NCBI GenBank assembly: GCA_034440635.1
Contig: JAOTON010002068.1
Coordinates: forward strand, 1,243,001-1,307,000
Length of the DNA: 64,000 nucleotides
Reading direction: 5' to 3'
DNA from: Lepas anatifera
Lineage: Eukaryota > Arthropoda > Thecostraca > Lepadidae
Part shown: in pieces, positions 35,885-47,459 of the stretch
Layout: each line of letters starts with the position of its first letter
Position numbering within the stretch: position 1 is the first letter of the stretch
Notes under the pieces: model-generated
Told to the model about the DNA's origin: nothing
What the model saw: only the letters and a program-made list of their open reading frames with translations
Database searches by the model: none
Program-made: the position numbers and the translations under genes

Positions 35885-36110
35885 TCGGCTGGCAACCGAC
35901 TGGTGAGAGGGTGACATGAGCAGGGCGGCCGTCCCTGTGCTTTGCGGGACGTTAAACTTTGGCTTCTAAATTATCCCTTCATTGTGGGAGTTGCTCGTTC
36001 GGGTGGTGGGGTCGGGGTCTCCGTGACAAGTCCCTTGAGACTTTAGTGAGACTGCGACTCCAGCAGCCGTTCTGGGAACAAGTTGGACAAAATTTATTTA
36101 AAAAAGATAA
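35885..36110 (+). mobile_element. 5'-truncated copy of the 35039 SINE
   Basis: It begins TCGGCTGGCAACCGACTGGT, matching the first copy from its base 137 onward. It runs in parallel to the A-rich tail with about 10 percent differences. The tRNA head is missing. Confidence 0.8.
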
Positions 36111-36310
36111 TTGTCCATTTTTTTGGGTCTGGCATTTACTTTAGGCCATAATATCGCAGGAAGCATATATACCGCCGTGAACATAGGCTTTGAGTGAAGA
36201 CCTAATGTTTCACCAGATCTGCCAGATATCATACTGCAAAAGAATGGTGAAGTAATACGTAGTTAGGGGTGAAATGGGAAATATCCATGGACCATAGCTA
36301 ACAGTGTAAA

Positions 36311-37615
36311 GCCTATAATATAGGGTGTGTCATAGAAATTACAAGTACAAAATTGAAAAACGGCGGGTGCGGGAAAGTTGCGAATGACGTTTCTTAGAAG
36401 ATCTACGGATAAAAAATCCCAAAATTTTAATATCTAGCGGTTCGGGTTTTCGAATGAATAAGAGTATGCTTTTAGTTGAAAATGACAGTTTTACGTGTTT
36501 TTAAATGCCTGCCACGGATACAATTTCAAATTGAATTAAGCAAAAACGAATTCAAATGTAACTTAGCGTCACCTTTTATTCATGGTACAAGGGTAAGATA
36601 CCAAAATATATTTATGCAAATAGACTTAGGACAATTCACCCAATTTCTGTATGATTTGCCAATTTGCTTCTGCCAGTGCAAAAACCTGTCTGGCTGGACT
36701 AGGTCAAATAAAAGTGGACAGACAGGTTGGGATTAGTACCTGTTCACGAGGTCTGATTCTCAGACAGAATTAATGGTCATGGGTTCGAATTCTAAGGCCG
36801 TTATGTGTTATCTGTTCTGGAGCCATAGCTTTCAACAGCTGGAAAGCATATTTTGATTTCATTATCGATATTTCGCTCACACCACAAGTTTATTTTGATT
36901 CAATTGTTTCGGTAACCAAGCGGGGAAATTGGATTTAACACTACAAGACATGTTTACGAGTTTACAATGCCTAAGTAAAGAATGGCGCAGTGAAACTTAG
37001 CATCGTCTTTCCTTCATTCGAAACATCGTAATCTGGCATTGATTTACATCTATGTGAAAGTGACCTGTGCAATCATCCTGTACTGTTAATCTTCCTATTG
37101 TCTTTCTGCTCCCTTTATGACAAAAATCATCCTTTTCTTTCAGTAGTACATCATGGCGTCCGGTTCTGGGCCACGACCTGCTAGCAGAACCCAAATATCA
37201 AATCTACACATCATCCAATACGTAAAAAATTGGACAACTTTCATTTAAGGTGAGCTACCAATTATGAGGGATGTACTAATGCACAAGGTTTACCCGCAAG
37301 AAGCAAATCGGCTAGACAACAATCCTGAATTACCGAAATTACTCCACAGAATAGATAGCGCGAGACGTTCCCGGTGCTCGCCTCAGTCAGTGGCAGCGAG
37401 CAAACGTAAAGCTCATGCCACTTATCAACGTTTAGAGAATGAAGGGAAAACAAGCAAACGCTTGGAAAAAGGCGAAAAATATTCCCAGTAACCAATGGGT
37501 CAGGCTGAAAGATTTTCTGAATCGCGGGACACGCCTTTTTATCTCACGCGATGCTAATACCACATTACCCACTGTTTAGGGTCAAAATATGTAGGGTGTG
37601 AAAGGAAGACCCAGG
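36311..37615 (+). repeat. Left inverted arm
   Basis: Pairs with 38112-39465. Matching landmarks include GCGAATGACGTTTCTTAGAA, CCCAAAATTTTAATAT, CGTGGCCCAGAACCGGACGC (reversed) and GGGTGTGAAAGGAAG near the inner end. Confidence 0.82.
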
Positions 37616-37623
37616 TCGATCGG

Positions 37624-38081
37624 GTGGCTGGTGTCGACCGGAAAGAAACAAACCGGCAGAGCAAAGCTCAGGAGTTACTAAGTGCGGAGCAACACAATGA
37701 AGCAGAGAAGAGACGAGACGAGGAGAAGCAGAGCCATTCACATAACGTGGAAGACGATGCTATAGAATTGTCGGAGACGCCTGGCGATCTGGAAAATGGC
37801 ACTGTACCTTTTTCAAGCAGTCACAAAAATCACACACCGTTTTCTAACACTGCAAAGGCAAGCATCAGATACGGAGTGCCTTCCCGGGCCACGGCCGCAA
37901 TTGCATCGGATTTCTCGAGGATCTTATGGATTGTGGAGAGATGGAGCAGGACAAACCGAACCTGGTGGTAGACCCAAGGAAATTTCATGGAGCGAAAGCT
38001 GCGGTAATAAAAGACCAACAGGTGCAGGCCGACATGCTAGCACAAAAAGATCGTATTGAAGAGGATAGCTATAATACATAG
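37624..38081 (+). pseudogene. Broken transposon ORF in the loop
   Basis: The ORF from 37624 reads 116 codons in one frame. A shift at about 37911 then moves the recognisable reading to another frame, which ends at TAG 38079. Across the shift it reads RYGVPSRATAAIASDF, then FLEDLMDCGEM, and NLVVDPRKFHGAKAAVIKDQ. I recall a similar block (RxGxSxRAxAAIAxxxLxDxG...VxDxxKxxxxK) in uncharacterised transposon-linked proteins of invertebrates, from memory and unverified. The N-terminal side is charged (KETNRQSKAQELLSAEQHNE). The 37264-37491 ORF in the left arm lies just upstream on the same strand and may be an earlier part of the same gene. The 3' part is lost where the right arm starts. Confidence 0.45.
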
Positions 38082-38111
38082 ATTTATTGCTCTCTGGAGC
38101 ATTTGCAGGTA

Positions 38112-39465
38112 ATATGGGCCTTCCTTTCCCACCCTGCACATTTTCATCTCGAACAGTGGATAATGGGGCATTGGCAGCGCGTGAGATCAAAAAGCTTGTC
38201 CCGGGATTCAGAAAATCTTGCAGCCTGAGCCGAATATGTTTTTCCCTTTGGAACGTCTCTCGCCCTTTTCCAAACGCTTGGTAGTTTTTCCTTCATTCTT
38301 TTTTCGAAAACGATTGCTAGTGGCATGAGCTTTACGTTTGCTCGCTGCCACTGACTGAGGCGAGCACCGGGAACATCTCGCGCTATCTATTCTGTGGAGT
38401 AATTTCGGTAATTCAGGATTGTTGTCTAGCCGATTTGCTTCTTGCGGGTAAACCTTGTGCATTAGTACATCCCTCATAATTGGTAGCTCACCTTAAATGA
38501 AAGTTGTCCAATTTTTTACGTATTGGATGATGTGTAGATTTGATATTTGGGTTCTGCTAGCAGGTCGTGGCCCAGAACCGGACGCCATGATGTACTACTG
38601 AAAGAAAAGGATGATTTTTGTCATAAAGGGAGCAGAAAGACAATAGGAAGATTAACAGTACAGGATGATTGCACAGGTCACTTTCACATAGATGTAAATC
38701 AATGCCAGATTACGATGTTTCGAATGAAGGAAAGACGATGCTAAGTTTCACTGCGCCATTCTTTACTTAGGCATTGTAAACTCGTAAACATGTCTTGTAG
38801 TGTTAAATCCAATTTCCCCGCTTGGTTACTGAAACAATTGAATAAAAATAAACTTGTGGTGTGAGCGAAATATCGATAATGAAATGAAAATATGTTTTCC
38901 AGCTGTTTAAAGCTATGGCTCCAGAACAGATAAAACTTAACGCTGGTAGCATTCGAACCCGCTACCTTGTGGAGACGTTAATTTGAGCCAAAAAAACATT
39001 AATTATGCCTGACAGTCAGACCTCATCAATAATTACTATTCCCAACTTGTCTGTTAAGTTGTCTCTGACCTAGTCCAGTCAGACAGCTTTTTGCACTGGC
39101 AGAAGCAAGTTGACAAATCACACTAGAATTGGGTGAGTTCTCCTAAGTCTATTTGCAGAAAAAAAGATATTTTGGGGTCTTATCGTTACACCATGAATAG
39201 AAGGTGCCGTTAAGTTACATTTGAATAAGTTTTTACTTAAATTCAACTTGAAATCGTATCCGTGGCAGGCATTTGAAAGAACACGTAAAATTGACATTTT
39301 TCTGAAAACATGTTCTTATATGTTCGAAAACCCGAATAGCTAAATATTAAAATTTTGGGATTTTTCCCCATAGATCTTCTCAAAAACGTCATTCGCAACC
39401 TATTTACACCCGCCATTTTTCGATTTTTGACTTTTGATTTTCATGACACAACCTACTATACAAGG
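38112..39465 (-). repeat. Right inverted arm
   Basis: Reverse complement of the left arm. The copies differ by substitutions and small indels throughout, so they diverged after duplication rather than being kept identical by recent conversion. The segment 38200-38760 is the best conserved. Confidence 0.82.
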
Positions 39466-39900
39466 CATTTGATGCATAAAGAATACACTTTGTACTGTCT
39501 TACGGAAAATATAATCAATTTTTACTAATGCCAGGTCTGTAGAAAATGAAATATGACTTCCACATAAACTAGAGTGAAACGAAAAGTCCCACGAGGTCCC
39601 ACGGTGATTTTGGTATCCACAGATTTCCAGTAATTTCTCTATCGGGAATGAGAACATTTAGCTGCGCGAACTTGCGCCGTTTTCAAGTATCGCACTTTTT
39701 AGTTGACACCACGGCGCTCCGCTGCGGCTGCTACACCCTTTGTTAAACAAGGGTCCACGTCCACGCAAGGGTTAACAAAGGGTCCACGCACCCTTTGTTT
39801 CTATATCTAACTATTGTTTGTGAAGAAATAACTTCATATCTATATGTGTCTTTATGTCTATGTTTATGCAGATTTTAGGTATCCTAAATGCACATAAAAA
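39466..39900. other. Spacer with a small palindrome cluster
   Basis: ACCCTTTGTTAAACAAGGGT at 39734 is an imperfect palindrome. It is followed by CAAGGGTTAACAAAGGGT and CACCCTTTGTTT by 39805. Otherwise nothing recognised. The last 8 bases are the target duplication of the next element. Confidence 0.6.
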
Positions 39901-40548
39901 CAGGGACGTAGGAACGGTTTGAAAAGTGGGGGGCCAACCTTAGAGGGCGCCCCACCTCAAGGGGGCCCAAGTCCACGGAGGCCTATAATTTTAAAAATTT
40001 TAGATAGCTCATTTAGTGTAATAAGGCATGCATGCAAACAAGGATATCAATATATGGTAGATTGAGAAATTAAATTTTTCCCTATGATTTCGAGTTGTAC
40101 CTATTATGATGTAATAAATCATACAAAAACGCCAAAAAAACATGTTTTGGTTTTTACCTAGACCCTTTTCAAATACGAAATAAATTTTTAAGCTTTTTTG
40201 GAGGATTTCAATCATTTTTTACCACGAGCGCGTTTTTTTATATTTACATATGTTTAGGCCCTTTTCATTACATTTACAAAATTAAGAACTGCTTAGAAAA
40301 CTACAGACAATGCTTTGATACCAAATAGCCTCACTTCGCTATGCCTAATCAACTTGTATTTGCTTATTTAATGACGAAAATGGGAACATTTATGTAGGTT
40401 ATTACGGATCTATTCTTTCCATCATTAGATATTGATTTAGGTAAAGACTGATCACAATAAATACGCCTAGCTATATTTCGATGCCTAAAATGCAGAGTTC
40501 CAGCATGACTGTAAGTGCAATGTTGGTACTTGATGGCCAGCTTTGTGA

Positions 40549-40812
40549 TGCCGAGGAGGTGTGAGCATGGTGTTATAGTGGTTAGCAACCCTGCTTTCCA
40601 CGCGACCAACTCGGGTTTAAGGCACGGCAGATTCCTTGTGCAAGGAGCAATTTGACTCCCAAGAAACCCCTCCAACAGGGAAAGAGTTGGCGACGCCATA
40701 TAAGCCTGCCATCGAAAGACGTCGCGCCTTTCGATGGCTCAGGGACGATTGTTGCTCGGTATTTAGTGCAGGGTCCGTGTCCGATTCATATTTGTGTTGG
40801 GATTGATATGGA
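40549..40812 (+). mobile_element. tRNA-derived SINE (plus strand)
   Basis: The head starts GCCGAGGAGGTGTGAGCATGG with A-box-like TGTTATAGTGGTTAGCA and a mutated B box CGGGTTTAAGGC. The body has CCTCCAACAGGG and AGAGTTGGCGACGCC, shared with the SINE at 60254, so both belong to one family. The minus-strand ORFs 40364-40699 and 40617-40847 are its shadows. Confidence 0.7.
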
Positions 40813-41099
40813 ATAGAGTTTGATTGGGCCCAGTTCTCGGGACTCATTTGGAAACACTCGGGTAGTAGGTTCCTTGGCTTTGTTACGAAGCGCTCCTCCT
40901 CCAGGGGCTTGCAGGCAGCGTACTACCGAACTTGAACGTTCCCAGACAAGCTATCGGGGCCGTTTGGGTTTCTTGTTCTATATTACAGTTGCTGATATTT
41001 GTATATTCGTTGCGGGGGCCCACCTCAAAGGGGGGGGCAGTATCCCCTGACCCCCGGTTCCTATGCCTATGCCGCCCAGGGGCCGCCAAATTATCTTGG

Positions 41100-41645
41100 A
41101 GGGCCCCAAAGTCCAGACCATGGCTCAGGAACCCAGATCAGTCAGCTCAAGGGCCAGGCCAGTGCATTAGCTTCGGGCCCAGCTTATCGAGGGACCCCAC
41201 ATAACCACAGCACCCCTAGAAGCTCATCAGAGGGGAGCTCCAGATTCGCACAGGGAGCCAGATTAGCTTAGGGGCCCGGTTCAGCTCGGAGGTCCCCAAG
41301 TCGACTTATGTAGGGTCTCAAAACAGCTCAAGGGACTTGTTCAAGCTCACGGATCCCAGCTTAGCTCAATGATGCTAGAACAGTTCAGAGGCCCCAGACC
41401 AGCTCAGGGCTCTTGTTCAGTACAGGCCAGCTCAGCTCAGGGGCCCAGATCGGCTGATATAGCGTCCCCTCTCATACCAGCTCAGGGGCTCCATTCAAGC
41501 TCACGGCCCCAGCTTAGCCCAGGGACCCTAGAAGAGTTCAGGGCCCCCATACCAGATCAGAGGCCCCAGTTAAGCAGAGCGGTACCCAGATTAGCTCAGG
41601 GCCCCAGCTAGGCTTAGGGGGTCCCAGGGTGGCTGATGTAGAGTC
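41100..41645 (+). repeat. Degenerate CAGCTCAGGGGCCC array, left part
   Basis: Words CAGCTCAGGGGCCCAG, CAAGCTCACGG and GTCTCAGAACA recur every 25-35 bases without strict periodicity. The inner hAT-like element inserted in this array, which resumes at 45581. Confidence 0.7.
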
Positions 41646-41653
41646 TCAGAACA

Positions 41654-44600
41654 CAGTGGCGTAGCCAGGATTCGGCCAAGGAGGGGTCCGACTACCGTCG
41701 GGGGGCCCCAGGCCGGGGTTCCCTTAGAAACCGGGCCCATCTCCTATATCTTTTGTATAGTATTTTAACATTATAACATTCACACGAAGGAAATTTTGTT
41801 ATGGCTTTTTAAGCATTCATTCTTATTTTGTTTATAGCTTGGTTTTTCGATCCGACCAAGTGTTGGTAAACTAAGGTCACCGAATATTAAGGATGGCCCA
41901 TAACTTATATTGTAGTGTGGCTATAATAACAGCTTTGAGCCATATTTCGGGAAGTTCAATGTTGATGCGCGCATGATGTTAAACCTGAGTCTACCTCAAT
42001 TCACTCGGGTAATCAGACATGAAGTTATTGGAGGTCAGTCGTTTTGAGTACGAAGAAATGATCTACGGGAAATGATTAGCAATTTATTTCCCGGTGTCGA
42101 ATCCATGAACTCTTTAATCAGGAAATTTCCAAAGAAACGAAAAAAACAAATACAGATACAAGGGTTATGGAAGTGTGTCCTGAACGTTACATAACCTCTA
42201 TTCCGTCGACAGATCCTGTTGAGATCCAGTTACGAAAATATTGGAAAGTTGTTTATTTCAGAATATTTAGGAATGTTTTTATTGGTGTTAAGCTACTAGA
42301 TTAAAAATTGACTAGCCCTGTTCGATTTGCTCTTATGGTAAAATTAGATTAATTTTTGCCTTTCCTTCGATAATGGTGCCTGATCGACATGTTTTGTCCT
42401 TCTTTAGTACGCAATAGGGGTAGGTACATTTTTTCCGAGGCATATGATTTTGAAAATTTGTATTTGAGCTCTGGAGCCACCTAAGACCAACACTTGGCGG
42501 CACTCACAAAGCTAATTTTCGGCCGCTCTCCCGATTATATCTCAAGGGGTCTCTGAGACTAATTCACGGCGCCTCTTGATCAAAACTGGGGGCCCTGAGA
42601 ATCTCTCGGGGCTCCTGAGATTAGTTATCGGCAGCACCTCTGAGACAAATTATTGGGCCTCCCGGATTTGCTCTGGAGGGGGGGCTGAGACTGACTATCG
42701 TGGCCATCCAGATTAGCTATTGGGGTCCCCTGAGGCTGTCTTTGGGGTGGGGGAGGGGGCTGGGAATGACTTCCGACAGCCCTCTGAGACTTAATCTAGG
42801 GCGCCCCTGAGACAAACACCCGGGGGGGTGGAATCACCTCTGAGACTGAGTCTTTGGCGTTCCTGAGACTGACTCTCGGAGGCTCCAGATTAGCTCTCGC
42901 GGGCCTAAGGCTAACTCCGGGCCCGTGAGACCAAAAATCGGGAGCACCTCTGGAAATTACTCTCAGAACCCTGAGATTAACTCTCGGATGTCTCTGAGAC
43001 TGACAACCGGGAGCCCTCTGAGACTAACTTTTGGGTGCTCCCTGAGATTGACTCTTGGAGCCGCTTATACCAAAACTCGGGGGGGGCACAGCCTGAGGCT
43101 AAATATCGAGGGCTCCCAAAATTACCCCTCTGGGGCCCCCTGAAACCAGCACTCTGCAGATCAAATTAGACTAACTCTCGGACCCCCGGATTAACTCTCG
43201 GGGCCATCTGAAACTAAATATTGACTCCTGAGAGAGAAACCCGTGAGACTATGAGGGCCCCCTGAGACCGACTCTTGGGGTGCTCTGAGACTCACTCTTG
43301 TGGTTCTCTGAGACAGACTCTCAGGGGGACCCCGAGACCGAATCTCGGGGTCCCCTAGGACAGACTCTTGGGGTCCCCTTGACCGACTCTTGGGGTTCCC
43401 TGAGACTGACTCTCAGGGGTCCCCCTGAAATAGACTGTTGCAGGGCCCTGAGAACCACTCTCTGGGGGGGGCTGGGACTAGCTCGGCCCCCTCCCCTGAG
43501 ACAGACTCCCGGGGCCCCTGATGCCGACTTTTGGGGCCCCTGATACCAACCCTCAGGGGCCCCCGAAATCTACTTTCGGGGGGCCTTGAGACCGACTCTC
43601 AGGGCGGGGACCGTGAGGCCGACTCGGGACGCCCTGAGAACGAATCTTCAGGGGCCCCTGAGACTAACTCTGGGGGCCACGTGATCAGAGAATCCTTTGC
43701 AGTGGTTCAGATTGGCCCAAGAGGTGGGGGTCTGCGGACGCCTAAGGCCCCCTTGGCTACACCACTGTATCCACACTTTCGGGGGCCCTCCGAAATCACC
43801 ATTTGGAGGCCCCTAAAATAACTGCTCCCCTAAACCAATACTCCGGAGCCCCTTGATACTGATGCCCGGGGGTCCTAAGACCAAGCTCGGGGTCCCACTT
43901 AGATCAGGCTCAGGGGCACCCTTAGACCCATGCTCGCGCTTTTCTCAGAAGTAACTCGACACCGATGTTCCGGGGCCCTCAAGATCAATATTTCGAGCCC
44001 CCCCCGAGACTAATGCTTGGTACTCTGGAGCCCCTCGATGCCGATGCTCAGGGGTCCTGAACCCAGGTCTGGGGGCCCCTGGGACCAAACTGTGGGTCTC
44101 ATGAGGCCAATGCTCGTGCTTCACTCATGAGTCCCTCGATAGCAATAGTCGGGGGCACCCCGAGGGGGATCCTGAACCCCTGAGACCAAGCTCGGGGGCC
44201 CCTGAGACCAAGCTCGAGGGGACCCTGAGACCAAGCTCGGATGCTCCCTGAGACCAAGCTCGAGGGCCCACTGACACCAAGCTCGAGGGTTCCTTGAGAC
44301 CAAGCTCGAGACCCCGTGAGACCAAGATCGAAAGGCCCGTGAGACCAAACATCGAAAGGCCCATGAGACCAAGCTTGCCCCCCTGAGACCAAGCTCGGTT
44401 GTCCCCTGAGACCAAGCTCGGGGGCCCCTGAGACCAAGCTCACGGGTCCCCGAGATCAATATTCGGTATTCCAGAGCCCTCGATACCGATGATCGGGGGC
44501 CCCCTGAGACCAAGCTCGGAAGACCCGTGAGACCAAGCTCGGGGCCCCTGAGTCCAAGTTCAGGGGTCCCCTGAGACCACGCTCGGGGGGCCCTGAGACC

Positions 44601-45572
44601 AAGCTCTGGGGCACCCTGAGACCAATATCGAAAGGCCCGTGAGACCAAGATCGAAAGGTTCGTGAGTCCGAGCTCAGGGGCCCCCCGAGATCAATGTTCG
44701 GTACTCTGGAGCCCTCGATACCGATGATCAGGGGCCCCTGAGACCAAGCTCGGGGGTCCCCTGAGACCAAGCTCGGGCGTTCCCTGAGACCAAGCTCGGA
44801 GGGCCCCTGACACCGAGCTCGGGGCCCCTGAGACAAAGCTCGGGGGCGCTGAGACCAAGCTCGGTGGCCCCCTGAGACCAAGATCAGGGCCCCCGAGACC
44901 AATGCTCGTGTTTTTCAGTGCATACGGTCAGCCTTATGCATCAGATGCCCTCGGATGCCCCCCTGAGACCAAGCTCGAGGGCCTCTGACACTAAGCTTGG
45001 GGAGAGGGGGCCTGAGACCAAGCTTGGGGACATCCCTGAGACCAAGCTCGGGGGTCCCCTGAGACCAAGCTCGGGGGCCCTGAGACCAAGCTCGGGGGTT
45101 ATCTGAGATCAAGCTCGGAGGGCTCCCTGACACCAAGCTCGGGGGCCCCTGAGATCAAGCTCGGGGGCCCTGAGACCAAACTCGAAAGGCCCCCTGAGAC
45201 CAAGCTCGGAAGCTCCCTGAGACCAAGCTCGGAGGGCCCCCAGACACCAAGCTCGGGGCCCCTGAGACCAAGCTCGGGGGTCCCTAAGACCAAAATCGAA
45301 AGGCCCGTGAGACCGAGCTCGGGGAGGTGGGGCCCTGAGACCAAGCTCGGGACCCCGTGAGACTGAGCACAGGGGTCCCCCAAGATCAATATTCGGTACT
45401 CTGGAGCCCTCGATACCGATTATCGGGGGCCTCCTGAGACCAAGCTCGGGAGGCCCCCCCCACCGAGACCAAGCTCAGAGGCCCCCAAGATCAATTTTTG
45501 TGTTTTTAGTGCATAAGGTCAGCCCAAGGGGTCCGCGGACCCCAGAGACCCCCTCCCCTGGCTACACCACTG
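41654..45572 (+). mobile_element. Inner hAT-like element, 3.9 kb, nested
   Basis: Starts CAGTGGCGTAGCCAGG and ends CCTGGCTACACCACTG, classic hAT-type inverted ends. The flanks TCAGAACA (41646-41653) and TCATAACA (45573-45580) agree at 7 of 8 positions, a decayed 8-bp target duplication. Most of the interior is a short-period tandem array. A second copy of the right end (GGCCCCCTTGGCTACACCACTG-like, ending at 43767) lies inside, as does a partial one near 44910. No transposase seen. Confidence 0.82.
42480..45490 (+). repeat. 22-26-bp GAGACCAAGCTCGGGGGCC array
   Basis: Cleanest at 44160-45480, where CTGAGACCAAGCTCGG recurs every 22-26 bases. Toward 42480 the words decay to GAGACTGACTCTCGGGG. 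The purine-rich repeat lacks stops on the minus strand in several frames. This produces serial ORFs of up to 175 codons (44121-45389) with repeated WSQGxxELGLRGP, which I regard as artefacts. Confidence 0.88.
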
Positions 45573-45580
45573 TCATAACA

Positions 45581-46150
45581 TCTCAAGGGACCCATTCAAG
45601 CTCACGGCCGCCAGGTCAGTGGCTGTAAAGCCTTATAGGGGTCCCATACCATCTCAGGGGCCCTCAGTTCAACACAGAAGCCCATATTAGCTCTGATGAC
45701 CAGATAAGCTTAAGGGTCTGGATCATCCAGGGGTCCCTTGCTGGCATATTTGGGGTTTCAGAACAGTCCAGGGTTTCAATTAAAGCTTATAACCAAATTT
45801 CAAAGCAGGGGCCCTATTCCTGTGCAGGGGCCTCAGATAAGTTTAGGGTCTTCTGTGCATCACAGGGGATCCAGATTAGCTCAAGGGACAATATTAACTT
45901 TACGGTCCCAGCTCAGCTCAGGGGCCCCCCAGGTCCGTGGATATAGGTTCTGGCCAACTCACGGGGCCCTGTTTAAGGTTACGGCTCCTAGCTCAGTTTA
46001 GGCAATTTCATGCTGCCCAAACCATCTCAGGGGCGCTCAGTTCAGCTCAAAGAGCCCAGATTAGCTCGTATGGTATCAGAGGCCAGTTCAGGGGCCCCGA
46101 GAAGCTCAGGGGACCTTAAAATCAACTCATAGGACCTCAACTTAATTTAG
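45581..46150 (+). repeat. CAGCTCAGGGGCCC array, right part
   Basis: Continuation of the array at 41100-41645 after the inner element, with the same words (CAGCTCAGGGGCCCCC, CATCTCAGGGGCGCTC, AGATTAGCTC). It leads into the terminal block of the outer element at 46180. Confidence 0.7.
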
Positions 46151-46321
46151 GGGCACAGGTAAGTTTAACGGGGTTCCGGGGCAAGCTATCGGGCCAGTTT
46201 GAGTTTCTCGCTTGATATTACAGTTGTTGATATTCTTACCTCCGTTGCGGGGGCCCATCACAGAAAAGTGGGGGGCCAGTGGCCCCCTGGCCCCCCCGGT
46301 TCCTACGCCTATGCATAAAAA

Positions 46322-46903
46322 CATGTTGTTTTTTTAATTATGTTTGGGCATTGGATCATAGAATATAGAGATAGGAATTCGGTGCCAAACCCAAGTCTCG
46401 TGAACGTATATGGAAATTACGGCTTAGATTTTGAATGGGCCAACGAGGCCAGTGGTGAATCCAGACGAAATGTTCGGGGGAAAATAGGTCCAAAGTCTAA
46501 AGGCGCAAATCAAGAGGCAATGGACGGCAGCAGCAGCAGAAGCAGCGAGGACAGCAGCAGCAACGAGGATAAAAACATTCTCTGAGTGCAGAGCCCGTCT
46601 CATCGAAGGAAATATGGCTACCCAACAATATATTTCCACCTCAAGCACAGATTTGGTTTTGGCTGGAAATTGGCATGAAAATTATTTGCCGTGTGCCACA
46701 GTATTATTTCGGATTTTAGCACGCAAAGAGGCACCAGATGTATTCTTCACTGGACTGCGCTCTCTTTTCCAAAAACGTTACATTCGGCTCAATTGCGGGT
46801 CTTCTTTGGTTTTGTTTAATTTTCAGGTGATGTTATTCTTTCCAGATTTTTTCTTGAAAAAGGAGGATCCATGCAATGACGGATCCATGGGGACTTGTGG
46901 GGC
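46322..46903. other. Unassigned stretch between two transposons
   Basis: The ORFs 46340-46585 and 46614-46907 (plus) are short. The first ends in a serine-rich run encoded by an AGC/CAG-type tract at 46528-46565. No domain recognised. Confidence 0.4.
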
Positions 46904-47459
46904 TTAACCCTCGCCTCGGTGGGGGTGTTTGTAGATCCCACTCGGGTTTTTCCGGCAGCACGAAAAACGGCGGCACGAAGCGCTGCCGTACTTGGCACAC
47001 CTTATCCTTGATCGATTCTGCAACTTGATCCAAAATTTTAAGTTTGGGTCATCTCAGGTCAGGTCACCAGTGAAGGTCAAGTGAACTCACCTAAAAATAT
47101 TTAAGGTGGCATAAGTAAGAAATGGGTGAATTTATCGGATTGAAACTTATAACGCATAATAGCCCCACCAAGTTCTACAAAACGTGTTCCGGGATTTTTC
47201 ATATCGATGACGTAAGGTTAAGTACGGACAATGACCTCCCCATTGGAAATACATGGGAAAAATAGAAATAAACCTTAATATTCTCCAAATTGAAGTATCC
47301 TGTGCCCCTTTCCAGGTTCATGTTGCAATTTTTGACCCGTGACCTCTGAGAGGCCATCTGGAGCTACTTAACCCTATTTCCAACACCTGGGCAGATTCTG
47401 TCCACCTCTTAGGTTTTTCCATGTTATTGTAAGGCGAACAGGGCACTAGGTCTGATGAT

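Larger units (their letters stand above)
36311..39465. mobile_element. Transposon with 1.3-kb inverted arms (3.15 kb)
   Basis: The left arm (36311-37615) and right arm (38112-39465) are inverted copies of each other over their whole length with moderate divergence, around a loop of about 500 bases. The outer ends read TATAGGGTGTGTCAT at the left and, reversed, TATAGTAGGTTGTGTCAT at the right. The arms contain the same ORFs in mirror image. A 65-codon ORF at 36997-37194 (minus) equals one at 38547-38744 (plus), and MRDVLMHKVYPQEANRL starts ORFs at 37264 (plus) and 38477 (minus). The loop carries a broken ORF. The likely origin is inverted duplication of one half of a DNA transposon. The superfamily is not established. 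Confidence 0.75.
39901..46313 (+). mobile_element. hAT-like element, 6.4 kb, with perfect 8-bp target duplication
   Basis: Flanked by CATAAAAA at 39893-39900 and 46314-46321, an exact 8-bp duplication as made by hAT transposases. The ends are inverted: CAGGGACGTAGGAACGG at the left, and the right end reversed reads CATAGGCGTAGGAACCGG. Contents in order are an AT-rich part, a SINE (40549), the block CAAGCTATCGGGGCCG...GGTTCCTATGCCTATG (40945-41071, itself a complete right end), a CAGCTCAGGGGCCC array, a second hAT-like element (41654-45572), more array, and the terminal right end. No transposase was recognised, so it is non-autonomous. Confidence 0.85.

Noticed and set aside
44099..45389. Serial minus-strand ORFs up to 175 codons with WSQGxxELGLRGP repeats
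   Set aside because: They are translations of the 22-26-bp purine-rich array inside the inner hAT-like element. Overlapping ORFs in several frames carry the same words.
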